From Akkermansiaceae bacterium (GTDB lineage Bacteria; Verrucomicrobiota; Verrucomicrobiia; Verrucomicrobiales; Akkermansiaceae), in the NCBI GenBank assembly GCA_013041925.1, contig JABDRB010000006.1:25448-89447 (forward strand): a DNA stretch of 64,000 nucleotides, in the 5' to 3' direction. The notes beneath the pieces are model-generated. The model saw only the letters and a list, made by a program, of their open reading frames with translations, ran no database searches and was not told the DNA's origin. The stretch's first letter is position 1, and every line of letters starts with the position of its first letter. Both the position numbers and the translations under genes were made by a program. Shown here in pieces: positions 27,166 to 35,697 of this stretch.

Positions 27166-27181
27166 GGCTGGTCGACCAGCC
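27166..27181. promoter_or_regulatory. Perfect 16-bp palindrome upstream of the DksA-like gene
   Basis: GGCTGGTCGACCAGCC is fully self-complementary. It lies 42-57 bp before the ATG of the DksA-like gene, where a repressor site overlapping a promoter would fall. It could also be a hairpin after the upstream lipoprotein gene, but no T tract follows. The GC-rich sequence is unlike the AT-rich Zur boxes I know. Confidence 0.4.
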
Positions 27182-27300
27182 GGCTAGAGAAGAATTAGAT
27201 TCAAGGGCGGGTATTGCTTATCGATTTTTCATTCTACTGCAAGCGAAAATTCCAAGATTTATCATACCTCATCACTGAGTCTCGCCTGCTCCGCCATGCG

Positions 27301-28239
27301 TCAACGCTCTTGGCGCGCATCATACTTTTTTTTCTGAAGTAGCAGCCATGCCTGGTCGGCATCAGACAACTTTCGGAACGATGTGCTGCCACGTTTACCC
27401 TCCGGATCGATTAATGTAATGCTTTCTGGTCGGTACCGGTAGAGTTTGGCAAAGGTTTTGCGCCCCCCTCTACTCGTCCAAAGCCGGTATCCTCGACGTT
27501 CAAGCTTCTCGCGCCATGATCCATAATCCTCTTCAGCCTTGATGACGGCCTGCTTGATTCTTGCCCAATAATAGTCGTCCGTTCCCTTTTTATAACCTCG
27601 GTAGCTGGCCACAGCGGCCCCACGTGGAGAGAGGATCAGCACGGTGGGGTGCCCGTGTATCGAGTATCGTTTCTTGAGGTTCTCTATAAATTGTCTCTTC
27701 CTCGCCCTTAGGTTTTGATCCCGTTCTTTGGCTGGCAGCGCGGTATCCACCCGCAGGCGAACCAAGCGCCCTGACGCCCATTGTTCGAATTCTAATTTGG
27801 AAAACAGCTCGTCACTGAGCTTTCGGCACAGCGGGCTATGCATGGAATCGGTAAACCAGATCATCATCGGCTTGCCTGATTGGTGGGACTGACGCCGTGC
27901 CTCGGTATGACTTGTTTGCCAGGATTTATTTTCTGGGCGTTTCCAAAGCTCCTCTAAACCTCCTCCCATCGGTTCATCGGGGTTTTCAGAAGCCCATACG
28001 ATGTCCTCTTCCCGCGTGATTCCTGTGACAGCTGAAGCAGCCCCGAGCCGAGAGCCACCGGTCACGTTGACCATGGAAGCATCCATGCCCGAGACCCGCC
28101 CACCAGCCTGCTGATAAGCACCCAATCCGTAGGCATCTTTCACCGGACTCTTTGGGGTGACACCGACGATCTCCCCGATCTGGGCACAGGACATCAGAGA
28201 TAGACTCGCAGCGGCACAGCTCCAACGTTTCCAATGCAT
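27301..28239 (-). CDS. Lipoprotein with thioredoxin-like and SHD1-like domains
   Basis: 312 residues from the ATG at 28239, chosen because MHWKRWSCAAASLSLMSC then forms a lipoprotein signal with lipobox L-M-S-C. A longer frame to 28323 would bury it. After a Gly-rich linker, residues ~115-245 form a thioredoxin-like fold (PMMIWFTDSMHSPLCRKL ... GHPTVLILSPRG). The CxxC is reduced to one cysteine (SPLC), while the cis-proline loop (HPT) is kept. The C-terminus (~250-305: YRLWTSRGGRKTFAKLY ... ITLIDPEGK ... RKLSDADQAWL) matches the SHD1 module common in planctomycetes and verrucomicrobia. It is probably anchored in the envelope. The function is unknown; a redox role is doubtful without the second cysteine. 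Confidence 0.75.
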   Translation of the reverse strand: MHWKRWSCAAASLSLMSCAQIGEIVGVTPKSPVKDAYGLGAYQQAGGRVSGMDASMVNVTGGSRLGAASAVTGITREEDIVWASENPDEPMGGGLEELWKRPENKSWQTSHTEARRQSHQSGKPMMIWFTDSMHSPLCRKLSDELFSKLEFEQWASGRLVRLRVDTALPAKERDQNLRARKRQFIENLKKRYSIHGHPTVLILSPRGAAVASYRGYKKGTDDYYWARIKQAVIKAEEDYGSWREKLERRGYRLWTSRGGRKTFAKLYRYRPESITLIDPEGKRGSTSFRKLSDADQAWLLLQKKKYDARQER

Positions 28240-28351
28240 ACGTCCATGCTTAATGCGGACCGGTGGCTTGGCAACCCGCAAGTTGGAGAAGTTGAGACCG
28301 CCCAATAGAAAAAATAGCGCCATCTCCGTCTTGACTTGGCAGAGTGGCTGG

Positions 28352-28933
28352 ATGAATTATGATGATTACCCACCCATGCATGACTCCCCTGATTCCCCGA
28401 TCCAGCTCGAAGGCCAACTCCTGATCGCTGATCCGTCACTACGTAGCGGACTCTTTAATAAAAGCGTCATTCTGCTCGCTGAGCACCAAAGCGACGAAGG
28501 GGCCTACGGACTCATCCTCAACCACCCCACCGGACAAACCGTGGGTGAACTCTTAAAAAACGATGAGTTTGACGCCTTGAAAAATATCCATGTTCACCTC
28601 GGTGGCCCCGTAGGCCAAGAACACCTCACCTTTGCCGCATTCTGGACGCAGGACAATCAACAGCTTCGATTCGCCACCCGAATCTCGGCCGAAGACGCCA
28701 CCACCCGAACCCAGCAACCTGGCACACTCATCCGTGCCTTTGCCGGCTACTCAGGGTGGACGCCAGGACAACTCGAGGGAGAGCTGCGTAAAAACTCATG
28801 GATCCCGACTCATCCCAGCACCGAACTTCTCGCCGGCGACCACGAGCAAGACTTATGGGCCCGTCTGTTACGCTCTATTTCCCCTTATCATCAAATCCTC
28901 GCCGAAGCGCCGGATGATATCTTTGTCAATTAA
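28352..28933 (+). CDS. YqgE/AlgH family protein
   Basis: 193 residues from the ATG at 28352; the ATG at 28376 gives 185 and is closer to the family norm. Typical blocks are LEGQLLIADPSLRSGLFNKSVILLAEH, GAYGLILNHPTG, VHLGGPVGQEHLTF, FAGYSGWTPGQLEGELRKNSWI and the final helix with DLWARLLRS. This small cytoplasmic family is widespread; its biochemical role is unsettled, though AlgH affects alginate regulation in Pseudomonas. It is divergent from the lipoprotein gene and its stop is 22 bp from the convergent trkH stop. Confidence 0.92.
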   Translation: MNYDDYPPMHDSPDSPIQLEGQLLIADPSLRSGLFNKSVILLAEHQSDEGAYGLILNHPTGQTVGELLKNDEFDALKNIHVHLGGPVGQEHLTFAAFWTQDNQQLRFATRISAEDATTRTQQPGTLIRAFAGYSGWTPGQLEGELRKNSWIPTHPSTELLAGDHEQDLWARLLRSISPYHQILAEAPDDIFVN

Positions 28934-28955
28934 CACCACCCCAGCCATGGATGGG

Positions 28956-30461
28956 TTAATATTTCCGCCAAACACTTGGCATGAATAGCACCAAAATCGC
29001 ATACAGTTCCAATCGACCGAGGATCATCAGCAATGACAGAAATACCTTGGTCACGGGCAACAGATGCGCAAAGTTACCGCTTGGCCCGACATCACCAAAA
29101 CCTGGACCAATATTAGCCAGCGTCGCCACCACACAGCCGAAGGAGGTCAGCATATCCATCCCATTCCCAGCTTCCAGCAAGGCAACGACAAAGCAGGATG
29201 TCATTGCGATCAACACATAAAGGGCCACAAACACAACCGTCTGCGCCCGATCACTGCTTCCCAGGGTATTCCCATTGACATGCATGTGGAACACCTGATT
29301 GGGCCGAAATGCCTTAACGATTTCAAATCGAGCCGTTTTCAAAAACACGATGAGTCGACTCACCTTCATCCCGCCCGCCGTCGATCCCGAACAGCCGCCT
29401 AAAAACATCATGGCCGCCAGAAGAATGAGCCCGTAACTCGGCCAATGAGTGTAATCAACCGTCCCAAATCCAGTGGTCGAAGCAATGGATACCACCGTGA
29501 ACCAGCTCTGTCTCAGTGCCGTTAAAACATCCAACCCCTGCGAGCTGGCCACCCCGAATGCGATCACCACGGCAGATCCAAGACACAGCACCATAAACAA
29601 TCGACCCTCCTCCTCATCACGCAATCGCTTCCAACGTTTTCGCCGCAGCACGACCCAGATCAAAAAGCTCATGCTACAGATCACCATAAAGAGGCTTAGC
29701 CAGAGCTCAATCAGCCAGCCATTCCCCCAGCTCGAGTAATACCCTATACTTTGGTTATGAGGGCTAAAGCCACCTGTCGATACGACGGTAAAGGCATGAG
29801 AAATGGCATTATACGTCGTTAACCCCATCGCCTTGAGCCCGATCATACAGACCACGGTAATGATGACATAGACTTTCCAGAGGATCATCGCCGTATCTCG
29901 GATCCGAGCGGTGGTCGCCTCCCCCGTTTGGAACGATGATTCATTTCGAAACAACGATTTCGATCCCATCCCAAGATAAGAAAGAATCGCCACGAAAAGC
30001 ACCAGAATCCCCATGCCCCCAAGCCATTGGGTCACGGATCTCCACATCAAAATCCCCCGTGGCCATGATGCTATATCAAGCCCCATGATAGGATCCGCCT
30101 CCATGATCGTGGACCCCGTGGTGGTAAATCCGGAAACCGACTCAAACAAGGCATCGGAAAAATCAAGTTTCGGCTCACCGAGCACGTAAGGAAGACTCCC
30201 TACCAAACCACACAGCACCCAACCCAAACCCACCACCACAATCCCCTCGCGTCGCGGAACACGATCGATTTTCCCGAGCCCGCAAAGCATCATGGCGCCG
30301 CCCACCAAGGCAACAATGCCCGCCGATAAAAACAATGCGTTCATTGCACCGACATCACCAGGCACCGTGTCCATCCAAGCAAACACACCACATGCGGCCA
30401 TCGCGATGCTTTCCAAGAGGAGCAAGGCGCCGAGAAATTGAGCGAGGATGCGAAAGTTCAT
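28956..30461 (-). CDS. trkH: Potassium uptake channel subunit TrkH/KtrB
   Basis: 501 residues of mostly membrane helices, with the four pore-loop repeats of the SKT superfamily. Examples are the FESVSGFTTTGST selectivity loop near residue 108, SHAFTVVSTGGFSPHN, SIASTTGFGTVDY and a last loop near CVVATLANIGPGFG. It forms the K+ translocating subunit in the inner membrane. Its RCK-domain partner TrkA is encoded 46 bp upstream on the same strand, so the pair is an operon. Confidence 0.95.
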   Translation of the reverse strand: MNFRILAQFLGALLLLESIAMAACGVFAWMDTVPGDVGAMNALFLSAGIVALVGGAMMLCGLGKIDRVPRREGIVVVGLGWVLCGLVGSLPYVLGEPKLDFSDALFESVSGFTTTGSTIMEADPIMGLDIASWPRGILMWRSVTQWLGGMGILVLFVAILSYLGMGSKSLFRNESSFQTGEATTARIRDTAMILWKVYVIITVVCMIGLKAMGLTTYNAISHAFTVVSTGGFSPHNQSIGYYSSWGNGWLIELWLSLFMVICSMSFLIWVVLRRKRWKRLRDEEEGRLFMVLCLGSAVVIAFGVASSQGLDVLTALRQSWFTVVSIASTTGFGTVDYTHWPSYGLILLAAMMFLGGCSGSTAGGMKVSRLIVFLKTARFEIVKAFRPNQVFHMHVNGNTLGSSDRAQTVVFVALYVLIAMTSCFVVALLEAGNGMDMLTSFGCVVATLANIGPGFGDVGPSGNFAHLLPVTKVFLSLLMILGRLELYAILVLFMPSVWRKY

Positions 30462-30507
30462 ATCAATGAGGGATGACGAGTCATCAGGTGGGATTCAGCA
30501 CCGATCA

Positions 30508-31854
30508 TTACCGCAGCAGTTTGAGAAATTTTTTACGCACCTTCGGGGCCACCATCGCATAGATGGTATCCCCCGGTTGCAGCACATCCTCAGGCCCCGG
30601 CACAATGGCATGCAATCCACGCATCCGTGCGACCAACACACACCCCTCAGGCCAATCAATCTCCGACACCGTATGCTCCGCTGCGATCGACGCCTTCGCC
30701 ACCTCCGTCTCGATGACTTCCCCGGCACCCATTTTTTTCACGGTGTGGAATCGATCCGATGTCAGGAATCGCTCCAACTCACGACGGGTCGCCTCCCGCG
30801 GGCTCACCGCTGCCAACACACCAAAGTGGCGACCACTCGCACTAATCGCATTTGCATAATCAGCACGATGAATCAAGGTCAGGCAATTTTTAGCCCCTAG
30901 GTTATTCGCCTGCAAACAGGTCATCACATTATCCTCGTCACTGCTGCTGGTGGAGACAAAAAAATCAGCATCACCCACCTGCTCTTCCTCAAGCTCAGCC
31001 AGCACGGTGCCATCGGTATTAATCACCGTGGTATCCGATAAAAGCCCTGTCAGCTCCTGGGCTCGGCTGGGGCTCTTCTCAATAATCCTCACCTTGCAGC
31101 GGAAACTCTCCAACATCTGCGCTAAGGAAAATCCATATTCACTGCCACTGAAAATCACGACACGTAACTCCTCTTCCTTACCTCCCCCTTTTTGGAGTCG
31201 GGTCGCCAATTTCCGAAGTCGATTAGGATCACCAAAGATCGTCACCACATCCTCAGCCGCCAATGCGTCCTCGGCCGATGGCACAAAGTGCTCTCCACCG
31301 CGTGTGATCGATGCCACACGTGTGCGTTCGGGTGCCTTGAGGTCCATCAAACGTTTCCCCACGGCATCACTGCGTTCACTCACGCGCACCTGTTGAAGCT
31401 CGATTCTACCGCGCGCAATTTCCTCCACCATCAATGAATCTGGGTTCCGGATAAATTTGGAGAGCTCGATAGCACTCAGGCGCTCTGAGCTAAAAATATG
31501 GTCAATGCCGAAGTGTCCCCGGTAATCAAACAGCCACTCCTCACGCTGAATGCCCGGATGCACCCTAGCGATCACCTTGGCAGCATTCAGCTTCTTCGCC
31601 ATCGACGTCGCCATCAGGTTCACCGTGCTATCACTGGTCAGGGCGAGAAACAACTCACACTCGGCCACGCCGGCTTCCAACAAAGCATTCGCACTGGCTC
31701 CGCTTCCCGTTACCACACGTCCATCGATGTGCTGTTCAAGCTCTGCCGCCACTTGGGCATTTTTTTCAACGACAACGATACTGTGAGCCTCACGCGACAG
31801 CGACACTGCCAGATGGCGTCCAATTTCACCTGCTCCTACAATAATAATTTTCAT
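30508..31854 (-). CDS. trkA: Trk potassium uptake regulatory subunit TrkA
   Basis: 448 residues from the ATG at 31854 (MKIIIVGAGEIG); an upstream GTG-type extension to 31893 is not needed. Two RCK_N + RCK_C units are present, as in E. coli TrkA. The first Rossmann loop is a standard GAGEIGRHLA. The second reads FSGSEYGFSLA and lacks the full GxGxxG, so only the first half may bind NAD(H) strongly. It gates TrkH in response to nucleotides from the cytoplasmic side, and is co-transcribed with trkH. Confidence 0.93.
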   Translation of the reverse strand: MKIIIVGAGEIGRHLAVSLSREAHSIVVVEKNAQVAAELEQHIDGRVVTGSGASANALLEAGVAECELFLALTSDSTVNLMATSMAKKLNAAKVIARVHPGIQREEWLFDYRGHFGIDHIFSSERLSAIELSKFIRNPDSLMVEEIARGRIELQQVRVSERSDAVGKRLMDLKAPERTRVASITRGGEHFVPSAEDALAAEDVVTIFGDPNRLRKLATRLQKGGGKEEELRVVIFSGSEYGFSLAQMLESFRCKVRIIEKSPSRAQELTGLLSDTTVINTDGTVLAELEEEQVGDADFFVSTSSSDEDNVMTCLQANNLGAKNCLTLIHRADYANAISASGRHFGVLAAVSPREATRRELERFLTSDRFHTVKKMGAGEVIETEVAKASIAAEHTVSEIDWPEGCVLVARMRGLHAIVPGPEDVLQPGDTIYAMVAPKVRKKFLKLLR

Positions 31855-32022
31855 AGTGACAGCCACGAGGCCGCGCGCACGTTCTGCCACCATCCCGACA
31901 AAGATGCAAGACCGGAACGAGGACCCCCCCCTCCCTGACCGTCATCGTTACCGAATCTGCTGAAACCACTTGCCCATGTCACTTTTACGGGCATAATCCC
32001 GCCAGCAAACACTCTAATCATC

Positions 32023-32955
32023 ATGGAAAACGTCATCATCATAGGAACCGGCCCCGCTGGTTACACCGCCGCCATCTACGCCGCACGCGCCGACCTCAAG
32101 CCACTTATCCTCACAGGCACCCAGCCAGGTGGACAGCTCACCACAACCACTGAGGTGGAAAACTTCCCAGGCTTCCCCGAAGGCATCAGCGGACCCGATC
32201 TCATGGTCCAAATGCAACAACAGGCAGAAAAATTTGGCACCCGTGTCGAATTTGCCCACATCGATCGCCTGACCAAAGAGGACGACGGCACCTTCACACT
32301 CCATGCCGCGGATAAAGCCTACCATACGCGTGCCGTCATCATCTGCTCAGGGGCCTCCGCCCGCTACCTCGGACTTCCCGGTGAAGAAGAACTCACCAAG
32401 GGAGGACACGGCCTCACCGCCTGCGCTACTTGTGATGGTGCTTTCTACCGCGATGTTCCCGTCTGTGTCATCGGTGGTGGTGACTCCGCCTGCGAGGAAG
32501 CCACATTCCTCACCAAGTTCGCCAGTAAAGTCTACCTCATCCACCGCCGCGATGAGTTACGCGCCTCCAAGATCATGGCTCAGCGCGCACTCGATCATGA
32601 AAAAATCGAGCCTGTCTGGAACTCAGGCATCAAGGAATACCTCACCAATGACAAAGGCGACATCCGAGGTGTCTTACTGGAAAACCTGCAAGACGGCAGC
32701 ACTTCCGAGCTTGCCGTTGAAGGCGTCTTCATGGCCATTGGCCACACCCCGAACAGCGCATTCCTTAACGGATTGGTAGAAACAGATGACAATGGCTACA
32801 TCCTCCAAAAACATGGCACACGCACCAGCGTCGAGGGGATTTATGCTGCAGGTGACATCTCCGACACCGAATACCGCCAAGCCATCACCGCCGCAGGCCA
32901 AGGATGCGCCGCCTCCATCGAGGTCGAACGCTGGCTTGCCACACAAGAAGGTTAA
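32023..32955 (+). CDS. trxB: Thioredoxin reductase
   Basis: 310 residues, the standard low-molecular-weight length. The FAD motif GTGPAGYTAAIYAARA (8-23), redox-active Cys134-Ala-Thr-Cys137 (LTACATCDGAFY) and NADPH-binding GGGDSACEEATFLTKF are all intact, as is the C-terminal FAD block GIYAAGDISDTEYRQAITAAGQG. It reduces thioredoxin with NADPH in the cytoplasm. Divergent from trkA, followed by a secreted protein gene on the same strand. Confidence 0.97.
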   Translation: MENVIIIGTGPAGYTAAIYAARADLKPLILTGTQPGGQLTTTTEVENFPGFPEGISGPDLMVQMQQQAEKFGTRVEFAHIDRLTKEDDGTFTLHAADKAYHTRAVIICSGASARYLGLPGEEELTKGGHGLTACATCDGAFYRDVPVCVIGGGDSACEEATFLTKFASKVYLIHRRDELRASKIMAQRALDHEKIEPVWNSGIKEYLTNDKGDIRGVLLENLQDGSTSELAVEGVFMAIGHTPNSAFLNGLVETDDNGYILQKHGTRTSVEGIYAAGDISDTEYRQAITAAGQGCAASIEVERWLATQEG

Positions 32956-33105
32956 CGCCCCCAACACGCTGCCCCATTGATCGAGGACGCCCGTCATTTT
33001 TCACAAAAAAAGACAAGACGGCCTACCTTGCTACGTTATCACCCTAAGAGAAACATGAAGCGCCTCGACGCTCACCCCCGACACATCCCAACCCTTCATC
33101 CTATT

Positions 33106-34248
33106 ATGAAAATTCTGCTCTCGATCCTAGCACTCACCCTGCCACTCACCGCACAAACAAAAATCACCCCCTATCTCTCCATCAAACTGGAGATGAAACG
33201 GGCGATCGAACGAGGCAACACCTACCTCAAAAACCAGCAAAACAAGGAGGGGTATTGGCGTGACACCAAGTATCCCGCCTACACCGCACTGGCACTCACC
33301 GCCGCCATGCGTTCCCCATCGTATGAAAAATCAGCCTACATCGATCAAGCATACCAGTGGCTCGTCAAGCAACAGAAAGACGACGGCGGCATCTACGGCA
33401 AAGGTCTCGGCACCTACAACACCGCCACCTCCATCGTCGCCCTCGTCGCCACGGGAGACAAGACCTACAATCCGGTCATCCTCAAGGCGCGCCGATTCCT
33501 CATCAATCAACAGACGGATTGGGATACCAAGGGAGAAGCCGATAATAAATACGACGGCGGCATCGGCTACGGAGGATCATACAATCACTCCGACATGTCC
33601 AACACCTACCTCTCCATCGAGGCGCTCCGACTGTCACGCCACATCGCCCAAGACGATGCCTCAGGCAAACAGCCAGAACTCGACTGGGAGGCCGCCATTC
33701 AGTTTATCTCCCGCACCCAGAACCTCAAGGAAACCAACGACCAACCTGGCATCAGTAACGATGGCTCGATGAACTACTTCCCTGGTGATTCAAAAGCCGG
33801 ACACGACGTCAGGCCTGACGGAACCAAGGTCCTGCGCGGATACGGATCCATGTCCTACGCCGGCCTGCTCTCCATGATCTATGCGGAGCTGAATGAAAAA
33901 GACATCCGCGTCACCGCCGTCAAAAAGTGGCTCGCCGAGCACTACACGGTCCAAGAAAACCCTGGCCTCGCTACCAAGGAGAACCCCGCACTCGGACAAC
34001 AAGGGCTCTACTACTATTACCATGTCATGGCCAAAGGCCTTGCCGCCGCCAACATCGACAAACTCACCCTCAAGGACGGCAAACAAGTCGATTGGCGTAA
34101 TGACCTAGCTAACAAAATCCTCACCAACCAGCGCGAAGACGGATCATGGATCAACAAAAACTCACGCTGGTGGGAAAGCGACCCTGTGCTGGTCACCGCC
34201 TACGGAGTGCTCACTCTCGAGCAAATCTATCACTCGATTCCCGAGTAA
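33106..34248 (+). CDS. Secreted prenyltransferase/squalene-cyclase-like repeat protein (alpha/alpha toroid)
   Basis: 380 residues from the ATG at 33106, chosen because it gives a clean signal peptide (MKILLSILALTLPLTAQT). The upstream in-frame extension is not hydrophobic. The protein consists of repeats like those of squalene-hopene cyclases and prenyltransferase beta subunits: a helix, then KQQKDDGGIYGKG, NQQTDWDTK ... YDGGIGYGG, and a final NQREDGSWINKNSRWWESDPVLVTAYGVLTLEQI. The DxDD catalytic motif of cyclases is not visible, so terpene cyclisation is unlikely. Planctomycetes and verrucomicrobia carry many such secreted toroid proteins of unknown function. The stop lies 11 bp from the convergent sulfatase stop. 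Confidence 0.78.
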   Translation: MKILLSILALTLPLTAQTKITPYLSIKLEMKRAIERGNTYLKNQQNKEGYWRDTKYPAYTALALTAAMRSPSYEKSAYIDQAYQWLVKQQKDDGGIYGKGLGTYNTATSIVALVATGDKTYNPVILKARRFLINQQTDWDTKGEADNKYDGGIGYGGSYNHSDMSNTYLSIEALRLSRHIAQDDASGKQPELDWEAAIQFISRTQNLKETNDQPGISNDGSMNYFPGDSKAGHDVRPDGTKVLRGYGSMSYAGLLSMIYAELNEKDIRVTAVKKWLAEHYTVQENPGLATKENPALGQQGLYYYYHVMAKGLAAANIDKLTLKDGKQVDWRNDLANKILTNQREDGSWINKNSRWWESDPVLVTAYGVLTLEQIYHSIPE

Positions 34249-34255
34249 GCTCGGG
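34240..34255. terminator. Hairpin at the convergent gene ends
   Basis: CCCGAG and CTCGGG form a perfect 6-bp stem around the TAAG loop, which includes the stop codon of the toroid gene. A second perfect stem (CCGGGA/TCCCGG) follows at 34267-34282 inside the sulfatase end. No T tract follows, so termination is only suggested by position. Confidence 0.3.
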
Positions 34256-34259
34256 CGAT

Positions 34260-35645
34260 TTACTCACCGGGATGATTCCCGGGCTCCCCCCCGAGAGGCA
34301 GGGCGTTTTCCTTGATGTCAGCGATGCGCTTTTGGGCGAGGGCCTGCATCTCGTGGACTTTCTCCGGGTGTTGACGGCTGAGATCAATGAGCTCCTCGTC
34401 ATCGTTGGCAAGATGAAATAGCACAGGTCCGGAGCCGTCGTCGTCAGCAAACTCCGCACCTTCACGATTGAGGAAGAGTTTCCAGTCGCCAACACGGATG
34501 GCGTGAAAACCTGTTTTACCGTGCCAGTAGAGAAGATCCTTGCGCTGGTGGGTCGCACCTTCTTTACCAGTGAGTGTATCGAGCACATTGACACCATCGA
34601 TCACTGGGCTATTCTTTCCGATGGTCTTCAGGTCGATACCGCAGGCATGGCTTAGTGTAGGGAGAAGATCGATGGCGGCGATGAGTTGCCTGCAGTCTTT
34701 CCCCGCAGGGATGACGCCTGGCCAGCGGATGATACAAGGTACGCGCGTCCCCCCTTCGAGGGTGCCCCATTTTTTCCCACGGTAAGGGTTGGCTCGGGCT
34801 ATCTGGTTCCCCTGCGGTCCGTTATCGGACAAAAAGATGACGATCGTGTTTTGATCGATTTTTTCGGTTTTCAAGGTGTTGAGAATATCGCCGATGCGAT
34901 GATCCAACTCCTCAACAACATCTCCATAGTCACGGATTTTTTCCTTCACCCCCTCCCCACCAAACGCTGATTTCCCTTTCCAATCGGGGTGCGCCTGCAC
35001 GGGGAAATGCGGGGCCGTGTAGGGAAGATAGAGAAAGAAGGGGGTCTTTTTGTTGGCTCGAATAAAACGAATCGCTTCGTTGCTGAACTTCTCAGTCAGC
35101 AAGCAGTTCTCGAAAGGCTCCTCGACCAAGTCATCACCCCGCCAAACCTTCTTAGTCTGGTTGTTGCTTTTATTGATGTAGTAGGTGAAATCAAACCCTT
35201 GACGGTGCGGGCGAAGCGGCTCGCTGTCGCCGAGATGCCATTTGCCAATGAGTCCGGTCGTGTAGCTTTTTGCCTTAAAGACCTCAGCGATAGTCAGAGC
35301 CTTGGGGGTGAGTCCTTGTTGAGTGCTCATCAAGTACCCCACCACACCTTGGGTCCAGCCGAGACGACTCGGGTAGGATCCCGTCAGCAAGGCCATACGC
35401 GAGGGCGTGCAAACGGTGGCTCCAGAATAAAAACTGGTTAATCGAATACCGTCCTTGGCGAGTTGATCGAGAACTGGGGTCTTGATTTCAGGGTGACCGT
35501 AACACCCCAAATCGTTGTATCCCAAGTCGTCGGCCATGATCAGAATCACATTAGGCGGCTGAGTCTCTGCGGAGGCAGGTGATACCACCACAGAATGAAG
35601 GATCAACATGAGAGAAAAGGTGAGTAATGAAGTTCGGTTTTTCAT
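34260..35645 (-). CDS. Secreted sulfatase (type I)
   Basis: 461 residues with a signal peptide (~1-27, ending SPASAETQ). Metal site MADDLGYNDLGCYG (38-51), S1 signature C79-T-P-S-R (formylglycine site), GKWHLG and the FLSDNGPQG metal loop are all intact. The best match is to the carbohydrate-sulfatase group that includes arylsulfatase A-like proteins. Last gene of the eight-gene minus-strand glycan cluster, 52 bp after the sialate O-acetylesterase-like gene. Confidence 0.94.
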   Translation of the reverse strand: MKNRTSLLTFSLMLILHSVVVSPASAETQPPNVILIMADDLGYNDLGCYGHPEIKTPVLDQLAKDGIRLTSFYSGATVCTPSRMALLTGSYPSRLGWTQGVVGYLMSTQQGLTPKALTIAEVFKAKSYTTGLIGKWHLGDSEPLRPHRQGFDFTYYINKSNNQTKKVWRGDDLVEEPFENCLLTEKFSNEAIRFIRANKKTPFFLYLPYTAPHFPVQAHPDWKGKSAFGGEGVKEKIRDYGDVVEELDHRIGDILNTLKTEKIDQNTIVIFLSDNGPQGNQIARANPYRGKKWGTLEGGTRVPCIIRWPGVIPAGKDCRQLIAAIDLLPTLSHACGIDLKTIGKNSPVIDGVNVLDTLTGKEGATHQRKDLLYWHGKTGFHAIRVGDWKLFLNREGAEFADDDGSGPVLFHLANDDEELIDLSRQHPEKVHEMQALAQKRIADIKENALPLGGEPGNHPGE

Positions 35646-35697
35646 GGCTGGTGTCTTTGATCGGTAAGGATTTTTTTCGATGGTTTCTTGCGTCAGG

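Noticed and set aside
26627..27187. A 186-codon plus-strand frame with Phe/Leu-rich repeats that looks like a membrane protein, and a second one at 26808-27134.
   Set aside because: Both are antisense readings of the lysine-codon repeats of the DksA-like gene; AAG/AAA read backwards gives CTT/TTT. The minus-strand frame has a recognisable domain and a sensible start.
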